Shown here piece by piece: positions 10,207 to 19,795 of a DNA stretch of 40,802 nucleotides. Made by a program: the position numbers and the translations under genes. The DNA comes from Cupriavidus sp. UYMMa02A (lineage in GTDB: Bacteria; Pseudomonadota; Gammaproteobacteria; Burkholderiales; Burkholderiaceae): positions 1 to 40,802 of the forward strand of contig LRMT01000276.1 in the NCBI GenBank assembly GCA_001725945.1. Direction: 5' to 3'. The notes below the pieces were generated by a model. The model made no database searches. It was not told the DNA's origin and was given only the letters and a program-made list of their open reading frames with translations. Numbering within the stretch: position 1 is the stretch's first letter; every line of letters begins with the position of its first letter.

Positions 10207-10260
10207 ATGCATTTTATTTCATATCACCTATCATGCAAGTTAGTAGATGCACTATATGAC
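10207..10260. promoter_or_regulatory. probable BoxR operator cluster between bclA and boxR
   Basis: Within this AT-rich stretch are ATGCATTTTATTTCAT (10207-10222), ATGCAAGTTAGTAG (from 10233) and ATGCACTATATGAC (10247-10260). The first matches, with two differences, the element at 11348 in front of boxC, and the third shares ATGCACTATAT with it. BoxR/BzdR regulators are known to bind TGCA-containing repeats and to lose DNA binding when benzoyl-CoA is present. These sites are placed to control bclA on the minus strand and boxR on the plus strand. Confidence 0.7.
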
Positions 10261-10292
10261 ACCGCAGGGCCGATTGGCCTGCGGGATTCCCT

Positions 10293-10298
10293 TATAAT
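10293..10298 (+). promoter_or_regulatory. -10 element of the boxR promoter
   Basis: A perfect TATAAT lies 66 bases before the boxR start. No clear -35 match stands at the usual distance, so the promoter may be weak or need help. The operator cluster lies just upstream. Confidence 0.5.
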
Positions 10299-10363
10299 TC
10301 GCCTCCTTTTCCGGCCGGATACTGCACCAGGCCGGCCCGAACCGCCTGATACGCCTGCCCGCC

Positions 10364-11293
10364 ATGCGCCGAGACCCCGACCCGCTGCCATCGCCCGACG
10401 CCCGCGCCAGCGGCGCTAATGGCAAACGCGACCCCTATCTCACGCAGCTTGGCGAACGCATCCGTTCCCTGCGCGCGGCGCGCGGCATGTCGCGCAAGGA
10501 CCTGGCACGCGGCGCGGATGTTTCGGAACGCTACCTGGCCAACCTGGAGACCGGCACGGGCAATGCGTCGGTGCTGCTATTGCGTCAGGTGGCCCATGCG
10601 CTCAATGTGCCGTTGCCCGTAGTACTGGCGGAAGTCGACGGTCTTAATGGCCAGCAGGCCACCGAGTTCGCGCAGCTCGTGCAGTGGCTGGCGCAGTTGC
10701 CCGCCGGCGATCTGGCGCGTGTGCGCGATGCCTGCCGCCATGCACTCGCCCCCGCCGAATCGCGCGATGCGCGTCATCGCCGCATTGCCCTGATCGGCTT
10801 GCGCGGCGCGGGAAAATCGACGCTGGGACGTGCACTGGCGGCAGCCGAGGACGTGCCATTCGTCGAACTCAACAATGTGATCGAACAGGAAGCGGGCGCC
10901 AGCCTCTCGGAGATCCACTCGCTCTACGGCCAGGCGGCGTACCGGCGCTACGAGATGCGCGCGCTGGAACGCGTGCTGCGCGAGCACGACAGCATGGTGC
11001 TGGCGACACCGGGCAGCCTGGTCTCGGAGCCGGCCACCTTCAACCTGCTGCTGTCGCACTGCTACACGGTGTGGGTGCGGACCTCGCCGGAGGAACACAT
11101 GGCCCGCGTGGTGGCCCAGGGCGATATGCGGCCGATGCAGGGCAACCGTGAAGCCATGACGGACCTGCGCCGAATCCTGCAGGCGCGTGCGCCGCTCTAT
11201 GCCCGCGCCGACCTGGCACTCGACACCAGCGGCCAGGACGCCAACACGTCACTGCAAGCGCTGCGCGCCCATCTCTCCCCCGCCACGGCCTAA
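10364..11293 (+). CDS. boxR: BoxR/BzdR-family transcriptional regulator (XRE domain fused to a shikimate-kinase-like domain)
   Basis: Repressor of 309 residues with two domains. Residues 25-85 form an XRE/Cro-type helix-turn-helix (GERIRSLRAARGMSRKDLAR, then VSERYLANLETG). Residues about 140-305 resemble shikimate kinase and include a Walker A motif, GLRGAGKST (about 144-152). In characterised relatives this second domain senses benzoyl-CoA rather than acting as a kinase. The gene is intact and lies head to head with bclA. It is followed, after 110 bases with operator-like sequences, by boxC. It probably represses both directions until benzoyl-CoA accumulates. The start could also be a later in-frame codon, because the first 20 residues are low-complexity. 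Confidence 0.93.
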   Translation: MRRDPDPLPSPDARASGANGKRDPYLTQLGERIRSLRAARGMSRKDLARGADVSERYLANLETGTGNASVLLLRQVAHALNVPLPVVLAEVDGLNGQQATEFAQLVQWLAQLPAGDLARVRDACRHALAPAESRDARHRRIALIGLRGAGKSTLGRALAAAEDVPFVELNNVIEQEAGASLSEIHSLYGQAAYRRYEMRALERVLREHDSMVLATPGSLVSEPATFNLLLSHCYTVWVRTSPEEHMARVVAQGDMRPMQGNREAMTDLRRILQARAPLYARADLALDTSGQDANTSLQALRAHLSPATA

Positions 11294-11347
11294 CACCGGG
11301 CATTCCCCGAGCCGCGCGTACAGATAGGCATTGCGCCGCCCGCGATC

Positions 11348-11397
11348 ATGCACTATATTTCATTAAAAGCCGCAAGGCACTATAGTGCATCAAGGAG
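11348..11397 (+). promoter_or_regulatory. boxC promoter operator elements and ribosome binding site
   Basis: ATGCACTATATTTCAT (11348-11363) repeats the element at 10207. A perfect 12-bp palindrome, GCACTATAGTGC (11377-11388), extends in reverse to GATGCACTATAGTGCC, carrying the same ATGCACTATA core. It is followed directly by the AAGGAG ribosome binding site at 11392-11397. Binding of BoxR here would block boxCBA transcription or early elongation (inference). Confidence 0.7.
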
Positions 11398-11403
11398 ACA
11401 GCC

Positions 11404-13101
11404 ATGTCCGCGCCGGCCACCGCCCCCACCCAAGCCCCGACACAAGCCCCCGCCGAACCCGTCACGTTCGAACGCCACCCGGAGCAGTACCGCCACTGGA
11501 AACTCACATTTGACGGCCCGGTCGCCACACTGGCGATGGATGTCGACGAGGAAGGCGGCCTGCGCCCCGGCTATACCCTCAAGCTGAACTCCTATGACCT
11601 CGGCGTCGACATCGAACTGCACGACGCCCTCCAACGCATCCGCTTCGAGCACCCGGAGGTACGCACGGTAGTCATGACCAGCGCGCGCGACCGCATCTTT
11701 TGCTCGGGCGCAATATTTTCATGCTGGGCCAGTCGACACACGCATGGAAGGTGAACTTCTGCAAGTTCACCAACGAAACGCGCAATGGCATCGAAGACGC
11801 CAGCCGCCATTCGGGCCTGAAATTCATCGCGGCCTGCAATGGCACCACGGCCGGCGGTGGCTATGAACTGGCCCTCGCATGTGACGAGATCGTGCTGGTC
11901 GACGACCGCTCGTCCGCCGTCAGCCTGCCGGAAGTGCCGCTGCTTGGCGTGCTGCCCGGTACCGGTGGCCTGACCCGGGTGACCGACAAGCGCCGCGTGC
12001 GCCGCGATCACGCCGACATCTTCTGCACCACGACCGAAGGGGTACGCGGCCAGCGTGCCAAGGACTGGAAACTCGTGGATGAAGTCGTCAAACCCGCGCG
12101 CTTTGCGGAATACGTGGCCGAGCGCGCCGCCACGCTCGCCCGCACTAGCGACCGGCCGCAGGGACACCACGGCGTTACGCTCACACCGCTGTCGCGCACG
12201 GTGGAAGACGACGGCTACCGCTATGACACCGTGCGCGTGCACCTGGACCGTGCCGCGCGCAAGGCCACCATCACAGTGTTCGGCCCGGATCGCCACCAGC
12301 CCACGGATCTCGCAGGCATCGTGTCCGCGGGCGCCCAATGGTGGCCGCTCAAGATGGCGCGCGAACTCGATGACGCCATCCTGACGCTGCGCACGAATCA
12401 TCTCGACATCGGCATGTGGATCATGAAGACCGACGGCGACCCCGCCGCCGTGCTGGCCGCGGACGCGCTGCTCGATGCGCACGCGAGCCACTGGTTCGTG
12501 CGCGAGACCATCGGCATGCTGCGCCGCACGCTCGCCCGGCTCGACGTGTCGTCCCGCAGCCTGTTCGCGTTGATCGAGCAGGATTCGTGCTTTGCCGGCA
12601 CGCTGCTCGAACTGGCGCTGGCGGCCGACCGCAGCTACATGCTGCACCTGCCCGACGCACCGGATGACGCGCCGCGCGTCTTCCTCAGCGAAGCCAACTT
12701 CGGCCGCTACCCGATGCCCAATGGCCTGTCCCGGCTGGCCGCGCGCTTCTATGAAGACGAAGCCGCCGTCGCCGCCGCGCGCGAGCACGTCGCGCGCGCC
12801 GCTCGATGCGCTCAGTGCGGATTCGCTTGGCCTGATCACCGCGGCCCCTGACGACATCGACTGGGAGGACGAGATCCGCATCGCCGTGGAAGAGCGCGCC
12901 AGCCTGTCGCCCGATGCGCTCACCGGCCTGGAAGCGAACCTGCGCTTCGGCCCGGGCGAAACCATGGAAACGCGCATCTTCGGACGCCTGACGGCGTGGC
13001 AGAACTGGATCTTCAACCGCCCCAACGCGGTGGGCGAGAACGGCGCGCTCAAGGTATTCGGCAGCGGCAACAAGCCACGCTTCGACTGGAACCGCGTCTG
13101 A
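11404..13101 (+). CDS. boxC: BoxC, dihydrodiol/epoxide-ring-cleaving benzoyl-CoA lyase (two frameshifts)
   Basis: Crotonase-superfamily enzyme that hydrolytically opens the ring of 2,3-epoxybenzoyl-CoA (older name: benzoyl-CoA-dihydrodiol lyase), releasing formate and a C6 dialdehyde-type CoA ester. The ATG at 11404 follows AAGGAG. The protein shows DVDEEGGLRPGYTLKLNSYD near the N-terminus and the crotonase oxyanion segment CNGTTAGGGYELALACDEI. A second crotonase-like half includes DSCFAGTLLELALAADRSYM. The frame slips once near 11711 (GANIFMLGQ is restored by one base) and again near 12792-12800, where one two-base unit of a GC run is missing. The corrected length is 566 residues, as expected for BoxC. 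It heads the boxCBA transcript. Confidence 0.95.
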
Positions 13102-13131
13102 CGCCATAACGATCGTACAAGGAGACACGCC

Positions 13132-14556
<1,425 letters not shown>

Positions 14557-14632
14557 ACGGCCGCCGCGACAAGAAAGACAGGACTGTCAGCCCCGGGGCC
14601 GGAACAGGCCCCGCCCCACATGGAGACATACC

Positions 14633-15884
14633 ATGGCGCCCCCGAAATCATCAAGCAGCACCTGATCGATCCGGAAATCTGCATCCGCTGCAACACCTGC
14701 GAGGACACCTGCCCGATCGATGCGATCACCCATGACGATCGCAACTATGTAGTAAGGGCCGACGTCTGCAACGCCTGCAATGCGTGCCTGTCGCCGTGCC
14801 CCACTGGCGCCATCGACAACTGGCGCACCATGCTCAAGGGCCAGGCCTACCCGATCGAGGAACAACTGCTGTGGGACGAACTGCCGGCCGAGGTGCCGCT
14901 ACCTGCAGCCGAACTCGATGCGGCCGGCACCATTGAAGCAGTTCGGGCCGATACTGCCGCCACGGCAGACGAGGCCGGCGTGACCGTGCAGGCCGTGGAA
15001 ACCAGCCGCCACACTTCGTCCCGCGCGCCGTGGTCGGCAGCTCACCCCTACGTCAACCTGCACAGCATGCGGGCTCCGTTGACGGCTACGGTGGCCGGCA
15101 ACTACCGCCTGACTGCCGAGGATGCGTCCAGCGATATCCACCACATCGTGCTGGACTTCGGCACCCACTTCTTTCCGGTGCTGGAGGGGCAGGCCATTGG
15201 CATTCTGCCGCCAGGCACCGATGCCAACGGCAAGCCGCACTACATCCGCATGTATTCGATTGCGAGCCCGCGCGATGGCGAGCGACCAGGCTACAACAAC
15301 CTCGCGCTGACGGTGAAGCGCGTCGCGGAAGACCACGACGCAATCCGGTGCGCGGCGTGGCGTCGAACTTCCTGTGCGACCTGGCCAAGGGCGATACCGT
15401 GCGGGTGGTGGGGCCGTTCGGCACCACGTTCCTGATGCCGAACCACCGCGAGGCCAGCATCATGATGGTGTGCACCGGCACCGGTTCGGCACCCATGCGC
15501 GCGATGACCGAGCGCATGCGCCGCAACATGGTTCACTTCGGCGGACGCCGCATGCTGTTCTTCGGCGCGCGCAATTCACGGGAACTCCCCTACTTTGGCC
15601 CGCTGCTGAAACTGCCCAAGGACTTCCTGGATATCCATTTCGCTTTCTCGCGCGATGCCGAAGTGCCGCGCCGCTATGTGCAGGATGCAATCCGGGAAGC
15701 GTCCGCCAACGTGGCCGCGCTGCTGGGGGACCCGCACGGTCATGTCTATATCTGCGGCCTGAAGGGCATGGAAGAAGGCGTGCTGGCGGCGTTTGGCGAC
15801 GCCTGCGCCGCGGCCGGGCTGTCCTGGCCCGAACTGGAGGCCGCCATGAAGGCCGAGGGCCGCCTGCACATCGAGACCTACTGA
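14633..15884 (+). CDS. boxA: BoxA, reductase component of benzoyl-CoA 2,3-epoxidase (two frameshifts)
   Basis: NADPH-dependent flavoprotein that passes electrons to BoxB. The N-terminal third has two [4Fe-4S] ferredoxin motifs, CIRCNTCEDTCP and CNACNACLSPCP. The C-terminal part is a ferredoxin-NADP reductase-type module with the FAD-binding IRMYSIASPRDG and NADP-binding MMVCTGTGSAPMRA. I prefer the ATG at 14633, eight bases after a GGAG site, with one C missing from the run at 14639-14643 so that MAPPEIIKQHL is restored. The upstream ATG at 14620 gives an unbroken frame but sits on the ribosome binding site. A second slip lies near 15340 (GACGGCAAT read as GACGCAAT). The corrected length is 417 residues. 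Confidence 0.95.
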
Positions 15885-15907
15885 CCTCGCCCTGCCGTAC
15901 ACCGCTG

Positions 15908-15936
15908 CCCCCCGCGCCGTTGCACGGGTGCGGGGC
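15908..15936 (+). terminator. possible end hairpin of the box operon
   Basis: GCCCCCCGCGCC pairs imperfectly with GGGTGCGGGGC around a short loop, 24 bases after the boxA stop. There is no long T run, so it may stabilise the mRNA end rather than terminate alone. Confidence 0.4.
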
Positions 15937-15974
15937 TTCCTGCATCTGGCGCTTCCCTTCTGAAATGACTCACC

Positions 15975-15994
15975 TATAATGTTTCTGAAGAAAC
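15975..15994 (+). promoter_or_regulatory. promoter -10 and palindromic operator of the toxin-antitoxin pair
   Basis: TATAAT (15975-15980) is directly followed by GTTTCTGAAGAAAC (15981-15994), a perfect inverted repeat with 6-base arms around GA. Its position across the expected transcription start fits autorepression by the antitoxin or the complex. A GGAG ribosome binding site follows in ACAGGAGCAGAGGCG before the ATG at 16008. Confidence 0.65.
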
Positions 15995-16007
15995 AGGAGC
16001 AGAGGCG

Positions 16008-16397
16008 ATGCAATCGAGGCGAATTCCGGAGGCAGAACCCGCCAGCGGTCCGGACCCTGGCACCACGCTGACCAAGGCCGTGATGCGCGCGGCCGGCTTC
16101 CTGGGCATCAGCCAGGCCGTTGTCGCCAGCGTGCTCGGCATCAGCACGGCTTCGGTATCGCGCATGGCGTCCGGCTTCTATATCCTCGACAAGCATCGCA
16201 AGGAATGGGAATTCGGCGTGCTGTTCGTACGGTTGTTCCGCTCGCTCGACGCCATCCTCGGCCATGGCGACCAGGCCCGGCTGTGGCTGACCAACGAAAA
16301 TCTCGCGCTCGGCGGCAAACCCCTTGAAATGATCCGTACTACCGAAGGCCTGGTTCGTGTCGTTCACTATCTGGACGCCACCCGCGGTCGCATCTGA
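16008..16397 (+). CDS. Xre/MbcA/ParS-family antitoxin
   Basis: Protein of 129 residues. The N-terminal half contains a helix-turn-helix (LGISQAVVASVLGISTASVS, about residues 33-52). The C-terminal end has the conserved toxin-binding domain pattern LWLTNENLALGGKPLEMI, then VVHYLDATRGRI. This is the DUF2384-type antitoxin that normally neutralises a RES-domain toxin encoded just downstream, as found here. The C-terminus of such antitoxins inserts into the toxin's active site. It is probably its own repressor through the palindrome at 15981-15994. Confidence 0.9.
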   Translation: MQSRRIPEAEPASGPDPGTTLTKAVMRAAGFLGISQAVVASVLGISTASVSRMASGFYILDKHRKEWEFGVLFVRLFRSLDAILGHGDQARLWLTNENLALGGKPLEMIRTTEGLVRVVHYLDATRGRI

Positions 16398-17109
16398 GCG
16401 CCGGCCGTTCGCGCTCAGCCTCTGGCGTGCGGTGGAAGCCCAGCACGTGGTTTCAACCATGCCGCTGGTCGACAGCCTGGACGAGCAGGCCGTGCTGGAG
16501 GCCGTACTCGACGCCGGCAAGCCCGCCGTGCCGGCCGAAGCCCGGCATCTCCACTATCTGCTGTTCACGCCGTTCCGCTACCCGCCATCGCCGTGGGGCT
16601 CGCGCTTTCGCGCCGCGCAGGATCCGGGCGTGTTCTATGGCGCCGAGGAAATCCGCACGGCATGTGCCGAGCTGGGCTACTGGCGCTGGCGGTTCCTGAA
16701 CGACAGCCCCGCGCTCCCGCGCATCGACGCGCGCGCCCAGACCCTGTTCCAGGTCAGCATCCGCACCGAAGGCATCGCGCTGGACGCACCGCCGTTCGAG
16801 CGGGACAGCAAGCAATGGACCGATCCCGACAGCCACGAGGCCTGCCAGGCTTTTGGTCGCGTCGCACGCGAAGCCGGCATCGGCCTGATTCGCTACACCT
16901 CCGTGCGCGACCCCGAGCACGGCCCTTGCGGCGCCGTCATGACGCCGCGCGCCTTTGCCCACCCCCAGCCGCTGGCCACCACCACATGGATGCTCACGGT
17001 GCGCCGCGACCGCGTGATCTGGCAACGCGACGACCTGCAGCAACGCGACAGCTTCGAGTTCGGCGCATCGTTGTGGCAGCGCACAAGCGAAAGCCTGCCG
17101 GAAGGTTGA
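16357..17109 (+). CDS. RES-domain toxin
   Basis: Protein of about 250 residues overlapping the antitoxin gene by 41 bases, in another frame, from a GTG start at 16357. It contains RPFALSLWRAVEAQHVVST with the first conserved arginine, and SRFRAAQDPGVFYGAEEIRT followed by CAELGYWRWRF, the arginine/tyrosine-rich core of the RES family. Characterised RES toxins act on NAD+, either degrading it or using it for ADP-ribosyl transfer, and so halt growth. Which of the two applies here cannot be read from the sequence. The overlap implies coupled translation of toxin with antitoxin. Confidence 0.88.
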   Translation: MSFTIWTPPAVASERRPFALSLWRAVEAQHVVSTMPLVDSLDEQAVLEAVLDAGKPAVPAEARHLHYLLFTPFRYPPSPWGSRFRAAQDPGVFYGAEEIRTACAELGYWRWRFLNDSPALPRIDARAQTLFQVSIRTEGIALDAPPFERDSKQWTDPDSHEACQAFGRVAREAGIGLIRYTSVRDPEHGPCGAVMTPRAFAHPQPLATTTWMLTVRRDRVIWQRDDLQQRDSFEFGASLWQRTSESLPEG

Positions 17110-17187
17110 ACGGAACCCTGGTTGCGGCCGTCTAATCGTTATGGCTGGCGGCTTGGCACGCGTGTAAATAATTTCTCAAGAGAAGTG

Positions 17188-17216
17188 TTGCAATGCACGC
17201 GCCGGCACCTTATAAT
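17188..17216 (+). promoter_or_regulatory. sigma-70 promoter of the initiator tRNA
   Basis: TTGCAA (17188-17193) and TATAAT (17211-17216) are spaced by exactly 17 bases, with the tRNA starting 15 bases further on. An upstream palindrome TTCTCAAGAGAA (17172-17183) abuts the -35. Confidence 0.85.
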
Positions 17217-17231
17217 CTTTTCTTCGACGGA

Positions 17232-17307
17232 CGCGGGGTGGAGCAGTTGGCAGCTCGTCGGGCTCATAACCCGAAGGTCGCAGGTTCAAGTCCTGCCCCC
17301 GCAACCA
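17232..17307 (+). tRNA. initiator tRNA-fMet (CAT anticodon)
   Basis: A full cloverleaf can be drawn: acceptor CGCGGGG with CCCCGCA plus encoded ACCA, D arm, anticodon loop CTCATAA on a stem with three G:C pairs, and T arm with GTTCAAG. The first base C faces A72 without pairing. This mismatch and the GGG/CCC anticodon stem are the hallmarks of the initiator rather than the elongator methionine tRNA. The length is 76 bases including CCA. Confidence 0.95.
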
Positions 17308-17361
17308 AACGCATCAACAAGTCGAACCGGATTCGCCAACGCTTCATTGGCAGTTCAACGC

Positions 17362-17385
17362 AAAGCCCGCAATCGCGGGCTTTTT
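17362..17385 (+). terminator. rho-independent terminator after tRNA-fMet
   Basis: AAAGCCCGC (17362-17370) and GCGGGCTTT (17375-17383) form a 9-bp stem with a four-base loop, ending in TTTTT. Confidence 0.85.
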
Positions 17386-17490
17386 GCTTTCCGGATCCGA
17401 AGCAGTCCCCGGCGAGCGCCAGCGTCTGCGCGCTCAGGCACGCAGGCCGCGCGGTGATACACTTTGCCCCATTCCTCCCGGACGCCCCTC

Positions 17491-18075
17491 ATGAAATTCT
17501 GCTCGAACTGTGGCCATGCGGTCGTGCTGCGCGTACCTGACGGCGACAATCGCCCGCGCAGCGTTTGTGACAACTGCGGCACCATCCACTACGTCAACCC
17601 GCGCAACGTGGTCGGCACGATTCCGGTCTGGGAAGACAAGATCCTGCTGTGCAAGCGCGCGATCGAGCCGCGCTATGGGTTCTGGACGCTGCCGGCCGGT
17701 TTCATGGAGATCGGCGAGACCACGGCGCAAGCCGCTTCGCGCGAAACGCTGGAAGAAGCCGGCGCCCGCGTGCAGGTTGGCGAGCTGTTCTCGATCCTGA
17801 ACGTGCCGCACGTGCACCAGGTGCATCTTTTCTACCTGGCCACGCTGGACGACCTGGATGTCGCGCCGGGAGAGGAAAGCCTGGAAGTGAAGCTGGTCGA
17901 GGAAGCCGACGTCCCTTGGGACGAGCTTGCTTTCCCGACGGTCATCCATACGCTGCGCTGCTTCTTTGCCGACCGCGCCGCCGGCCGCCTTCAGGACGGC
18001 AGCTTCCGCCTGCACAGCCTGGATATCGACAAGCCCATGCGCCCGCTGACCAGCCGGGCGACGGTGACGCCCTGA
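17491..18075 (+). CDS. Nudix hydrolase with N-terminal zinc ribbon
   Basis: Protein of 194 residues. An N-terminal zinc ribbon (CSNCGHA and CDNCGTIHY) is followed by a Nudix domain with the complete Nudix box GFMEIGETTAQAASRETLEE plus AGA (about residues 71-93). Such enzymes split nucleoside diphosphates linked to another group. The zinc ribbon suggests an NADH pyrophosphatase or ADP-ribose-type substrate, but the full NudC motif is not evident. The gene is intact and 25 bases before aat, so the two are probably co-transcribed. Confidence 0.88.
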   Translation: MKFCSNCGHAVVLRVPDGDNRPRSVCDNCGTIHYVNPRNVVGTIPVWEDKILLCKRAIEPRYGFWTLPAGFMEIGETTAQAASRETLEEAGARVQVGELFSILNVPHVHQVHLFYLATLDDLDVAPGEESLEVKLVEEADVPWDELAFPTVIHTLRCFFADRAAGRLQDGSFRLHSLDIDKPMRPLTSRATVTP

Positions 18076-18100
18076 CCTCTTCTGCGCCAGCAGCCCCAGC

Positions 18101-18851
18101 ATGATCGCCTGGCTGGACCCGCAAGATCCGTTTCCGCCGGTGGAGCGCGCGCTGGGCCCCGCCACGGAAGCGCCGGGCCTGCTGGCCGCCAGCCGCGACC
18201 TGTCGCCCCAGCGCCTGCTGCTGGCCTACCGGCAGGGCATCTTTCCCTGGTATTCGATTGGGCAGCCAGTGCTGTGGTGGAGCACCGACCCGCGCATGGT
18301 GCTGGCGCCGCAGGCACTGAAGGTCTCGGCTACGTTCCGCAAGACGCTGCGCCGCGTGCTGCGCGATCCTGACTGGGAGATCCGCGTCGACGACGATTTC
18401 CTGGCCGTGATGCGCGCCTGCGCGCTGACCCCGCGCGACGGGCAGGATGGCACGTGGATCACCCGCGAGATCGTCTCGGCGTATGGCGCCTGCACAGCAA
18501 CGGCATGGCGCACTCGGTGGAGGCCTGGTACCGCGGCGCGCGCGTCGGCGGGCTCTACGGCGTGGCGCTGGGACGCATGTTCTATGGCGAATCGATGTTC
18601 GCGCACCGCACCGATGCCTCCAAGATCGCGCTCGCAGCGCTGTGCGCGTTCCTCGGCAATCACGGCGTGCCGATGATAGACTGCCAGCAGGAAACCGATC
18701 ATCTGCCTCGCTCGGCGCGCGCCCGATTGCACGCGCGGAGTTCGTGGCCCATGTGCGAACCGCCTCGGCACAACCGGCAATCACGCCCTGGTGGTTCGAC
18801 AAATCGGTGCTGGAGCGGTGGACCGCCACGCCCGCCGCCCCGGCCGTCTGA
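18101..18851 (+). CDS. aat: leucyl/phenylalanyl-tRNA-protein transferase (two frameshifts)
   Basis: Transfers Leu or Phe from tRNA to proteins with N-terminal Arg or Lys, marking them for ClpS/ClpAP degradation. The protein opens MIAWLDPQDPFPPVERAL, has the family segments LLLAYRQGIFPWYS and WWSTDPRMVL, and after correction LHSNGMAHSVEAWYRG and YGVALGRMFYGESMF. The frame slips near 18487 (GGCCGCC read as GGCGCC) and near 18705 (CTGGCC read as CTGCC, so DHLASLGARPI is restored). The corrected length is 250 residues. It is followed by bpt, the second N-degron transferase, which is a common pairing in proteobacteria. Confidence 0.95.
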
Positions 18852-18887
18852 CAAGCTGGCTGCATCATCCGCCCCAGGTCCTGAGCC

Positions 18888-19688
18888 ATGAGCAAGCTGA
18901 AGGAGCTTCCGCTTTCCGCGCTGCAGTTCTACGCCACGGCGCCCTATGCCTGCAGCTATCTCGATGGCCGCATGGCCCGCTCGCAAGTGGCGACGCCGGC
19001 CCACCTGATCAACGCGGATGTGTACTCGCGGCTGGTGCGCGCGGGGTTTCGCCGCAGCGGCATCTTCACCTACCGCCCCTACTGCGACGAATGCCATGCC
19101 TGCACGCCGTGCCGCGTGCTGGTGGACCAGTTCGAGCCGGATCGTTCGCAACGCCGCGCCTGGCGCCGGCACGGCCACCTGCAGGCGCTGGTGGCACCCC
19201 TTACGTACGTCGAAGAGCACTATGCGCTGTACCTGCTATACCAATCGATGCGCCACGCCGGCGGTGGCATGGACCAGGACAGCCGCGACCAGTACGAACA
19301 GTTCCTGCTGCAAAGCCGCGTGAATTCCCGCCTTGTTGAGTTCCGCGAGCCGCCCGGTTCGCCGGAAGCCGGCAAGCTGCGCATGGTCAGCATGATCGAC
19401 GTGCTCGACGATGGTCTGTCGTCGGTCTACACGTTCTACGATCCGCTCGAGCGCAACGCCAGCTATGGCACCTACAACATCCTCTGGCAGATCCGCCAGA
19501 CGCGCGAACTGGGCCTGCCGCACCTGTACCTCGGCTACTGGATCGCGGAAAGCCGGAAGATGGCCTACAAGGCACGTTTCCGGCCCCTGCAGGTGCTGAC
19601 CGCCAACCAGTGGCAAGCGTTCGAAGACGACGCGGCTTGCGACGAGCGCGCACCCGGCGCGAACGGCCCCGACCCCGCAGTGGAATAG
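18888..19688 (+). CDS. bpt: aspartate/glutamate leucyltransferase (Bpt, ATE1 family)
   Basis: Adds leucine to proteins with N-terminal Asp or Glu, feeding them into the same N-degron pathway as Aat. The 266-residue gene is intact. Family features include YACSYLDGRMARSQVATPAH at the N-terminus, the cysteine cluster YCDECHACTPCRVLV and the GNAT-like core YNILWQIRQTRELGLPHLYL, then GYWIAESRKMAYKARFRP. Bacterial members of the ATE1 family next to aat are leucyl rather than arginyl transferases. The start ATG follows the aat stop by 36 bases, so the two probably form one transcript. Confidence 0.93.
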   Translation: MSKLKELPLSALQFYATAPYACSYLDGRMARSQVATPAHLINADVYSRLVRAGFRRSGIFTYRPYCDECHACTPCRVLVDQFEPDRSQRRAWRRHGHLQALVAPLTYVEEHYALYLLYQSMRHAGGGMDQDSRDQYEQFLLQSRVNSRLVEFREPPGSPEAGKLRMVSMIDVLDDGLSSVYTFYDPLERNASYGTYNILWQIRQTRELGLPHLYLGYWIAESRKMAYKARFRPLQVLTANQWQAFEDDAACDERAPGANGPDPAVE

Positions 19689-19795
19689 CCTGCCACCGAG
19701 GGACAGGCAACGCCTCACGGCGGGCGAGCGAGCGCCCCAGCCGCTACAATGCCGGCTTGGTTTTCACTCTGCACCGCCTCTGCGGTGGCCTGCCC

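Noticed and set aside
17232..17307. Elongator tRNA-Met or tRNA-Ile2
   Set aside because: The unpaired C1-A72 and the three G:C pairs of the anticodon stem identify an initiator.
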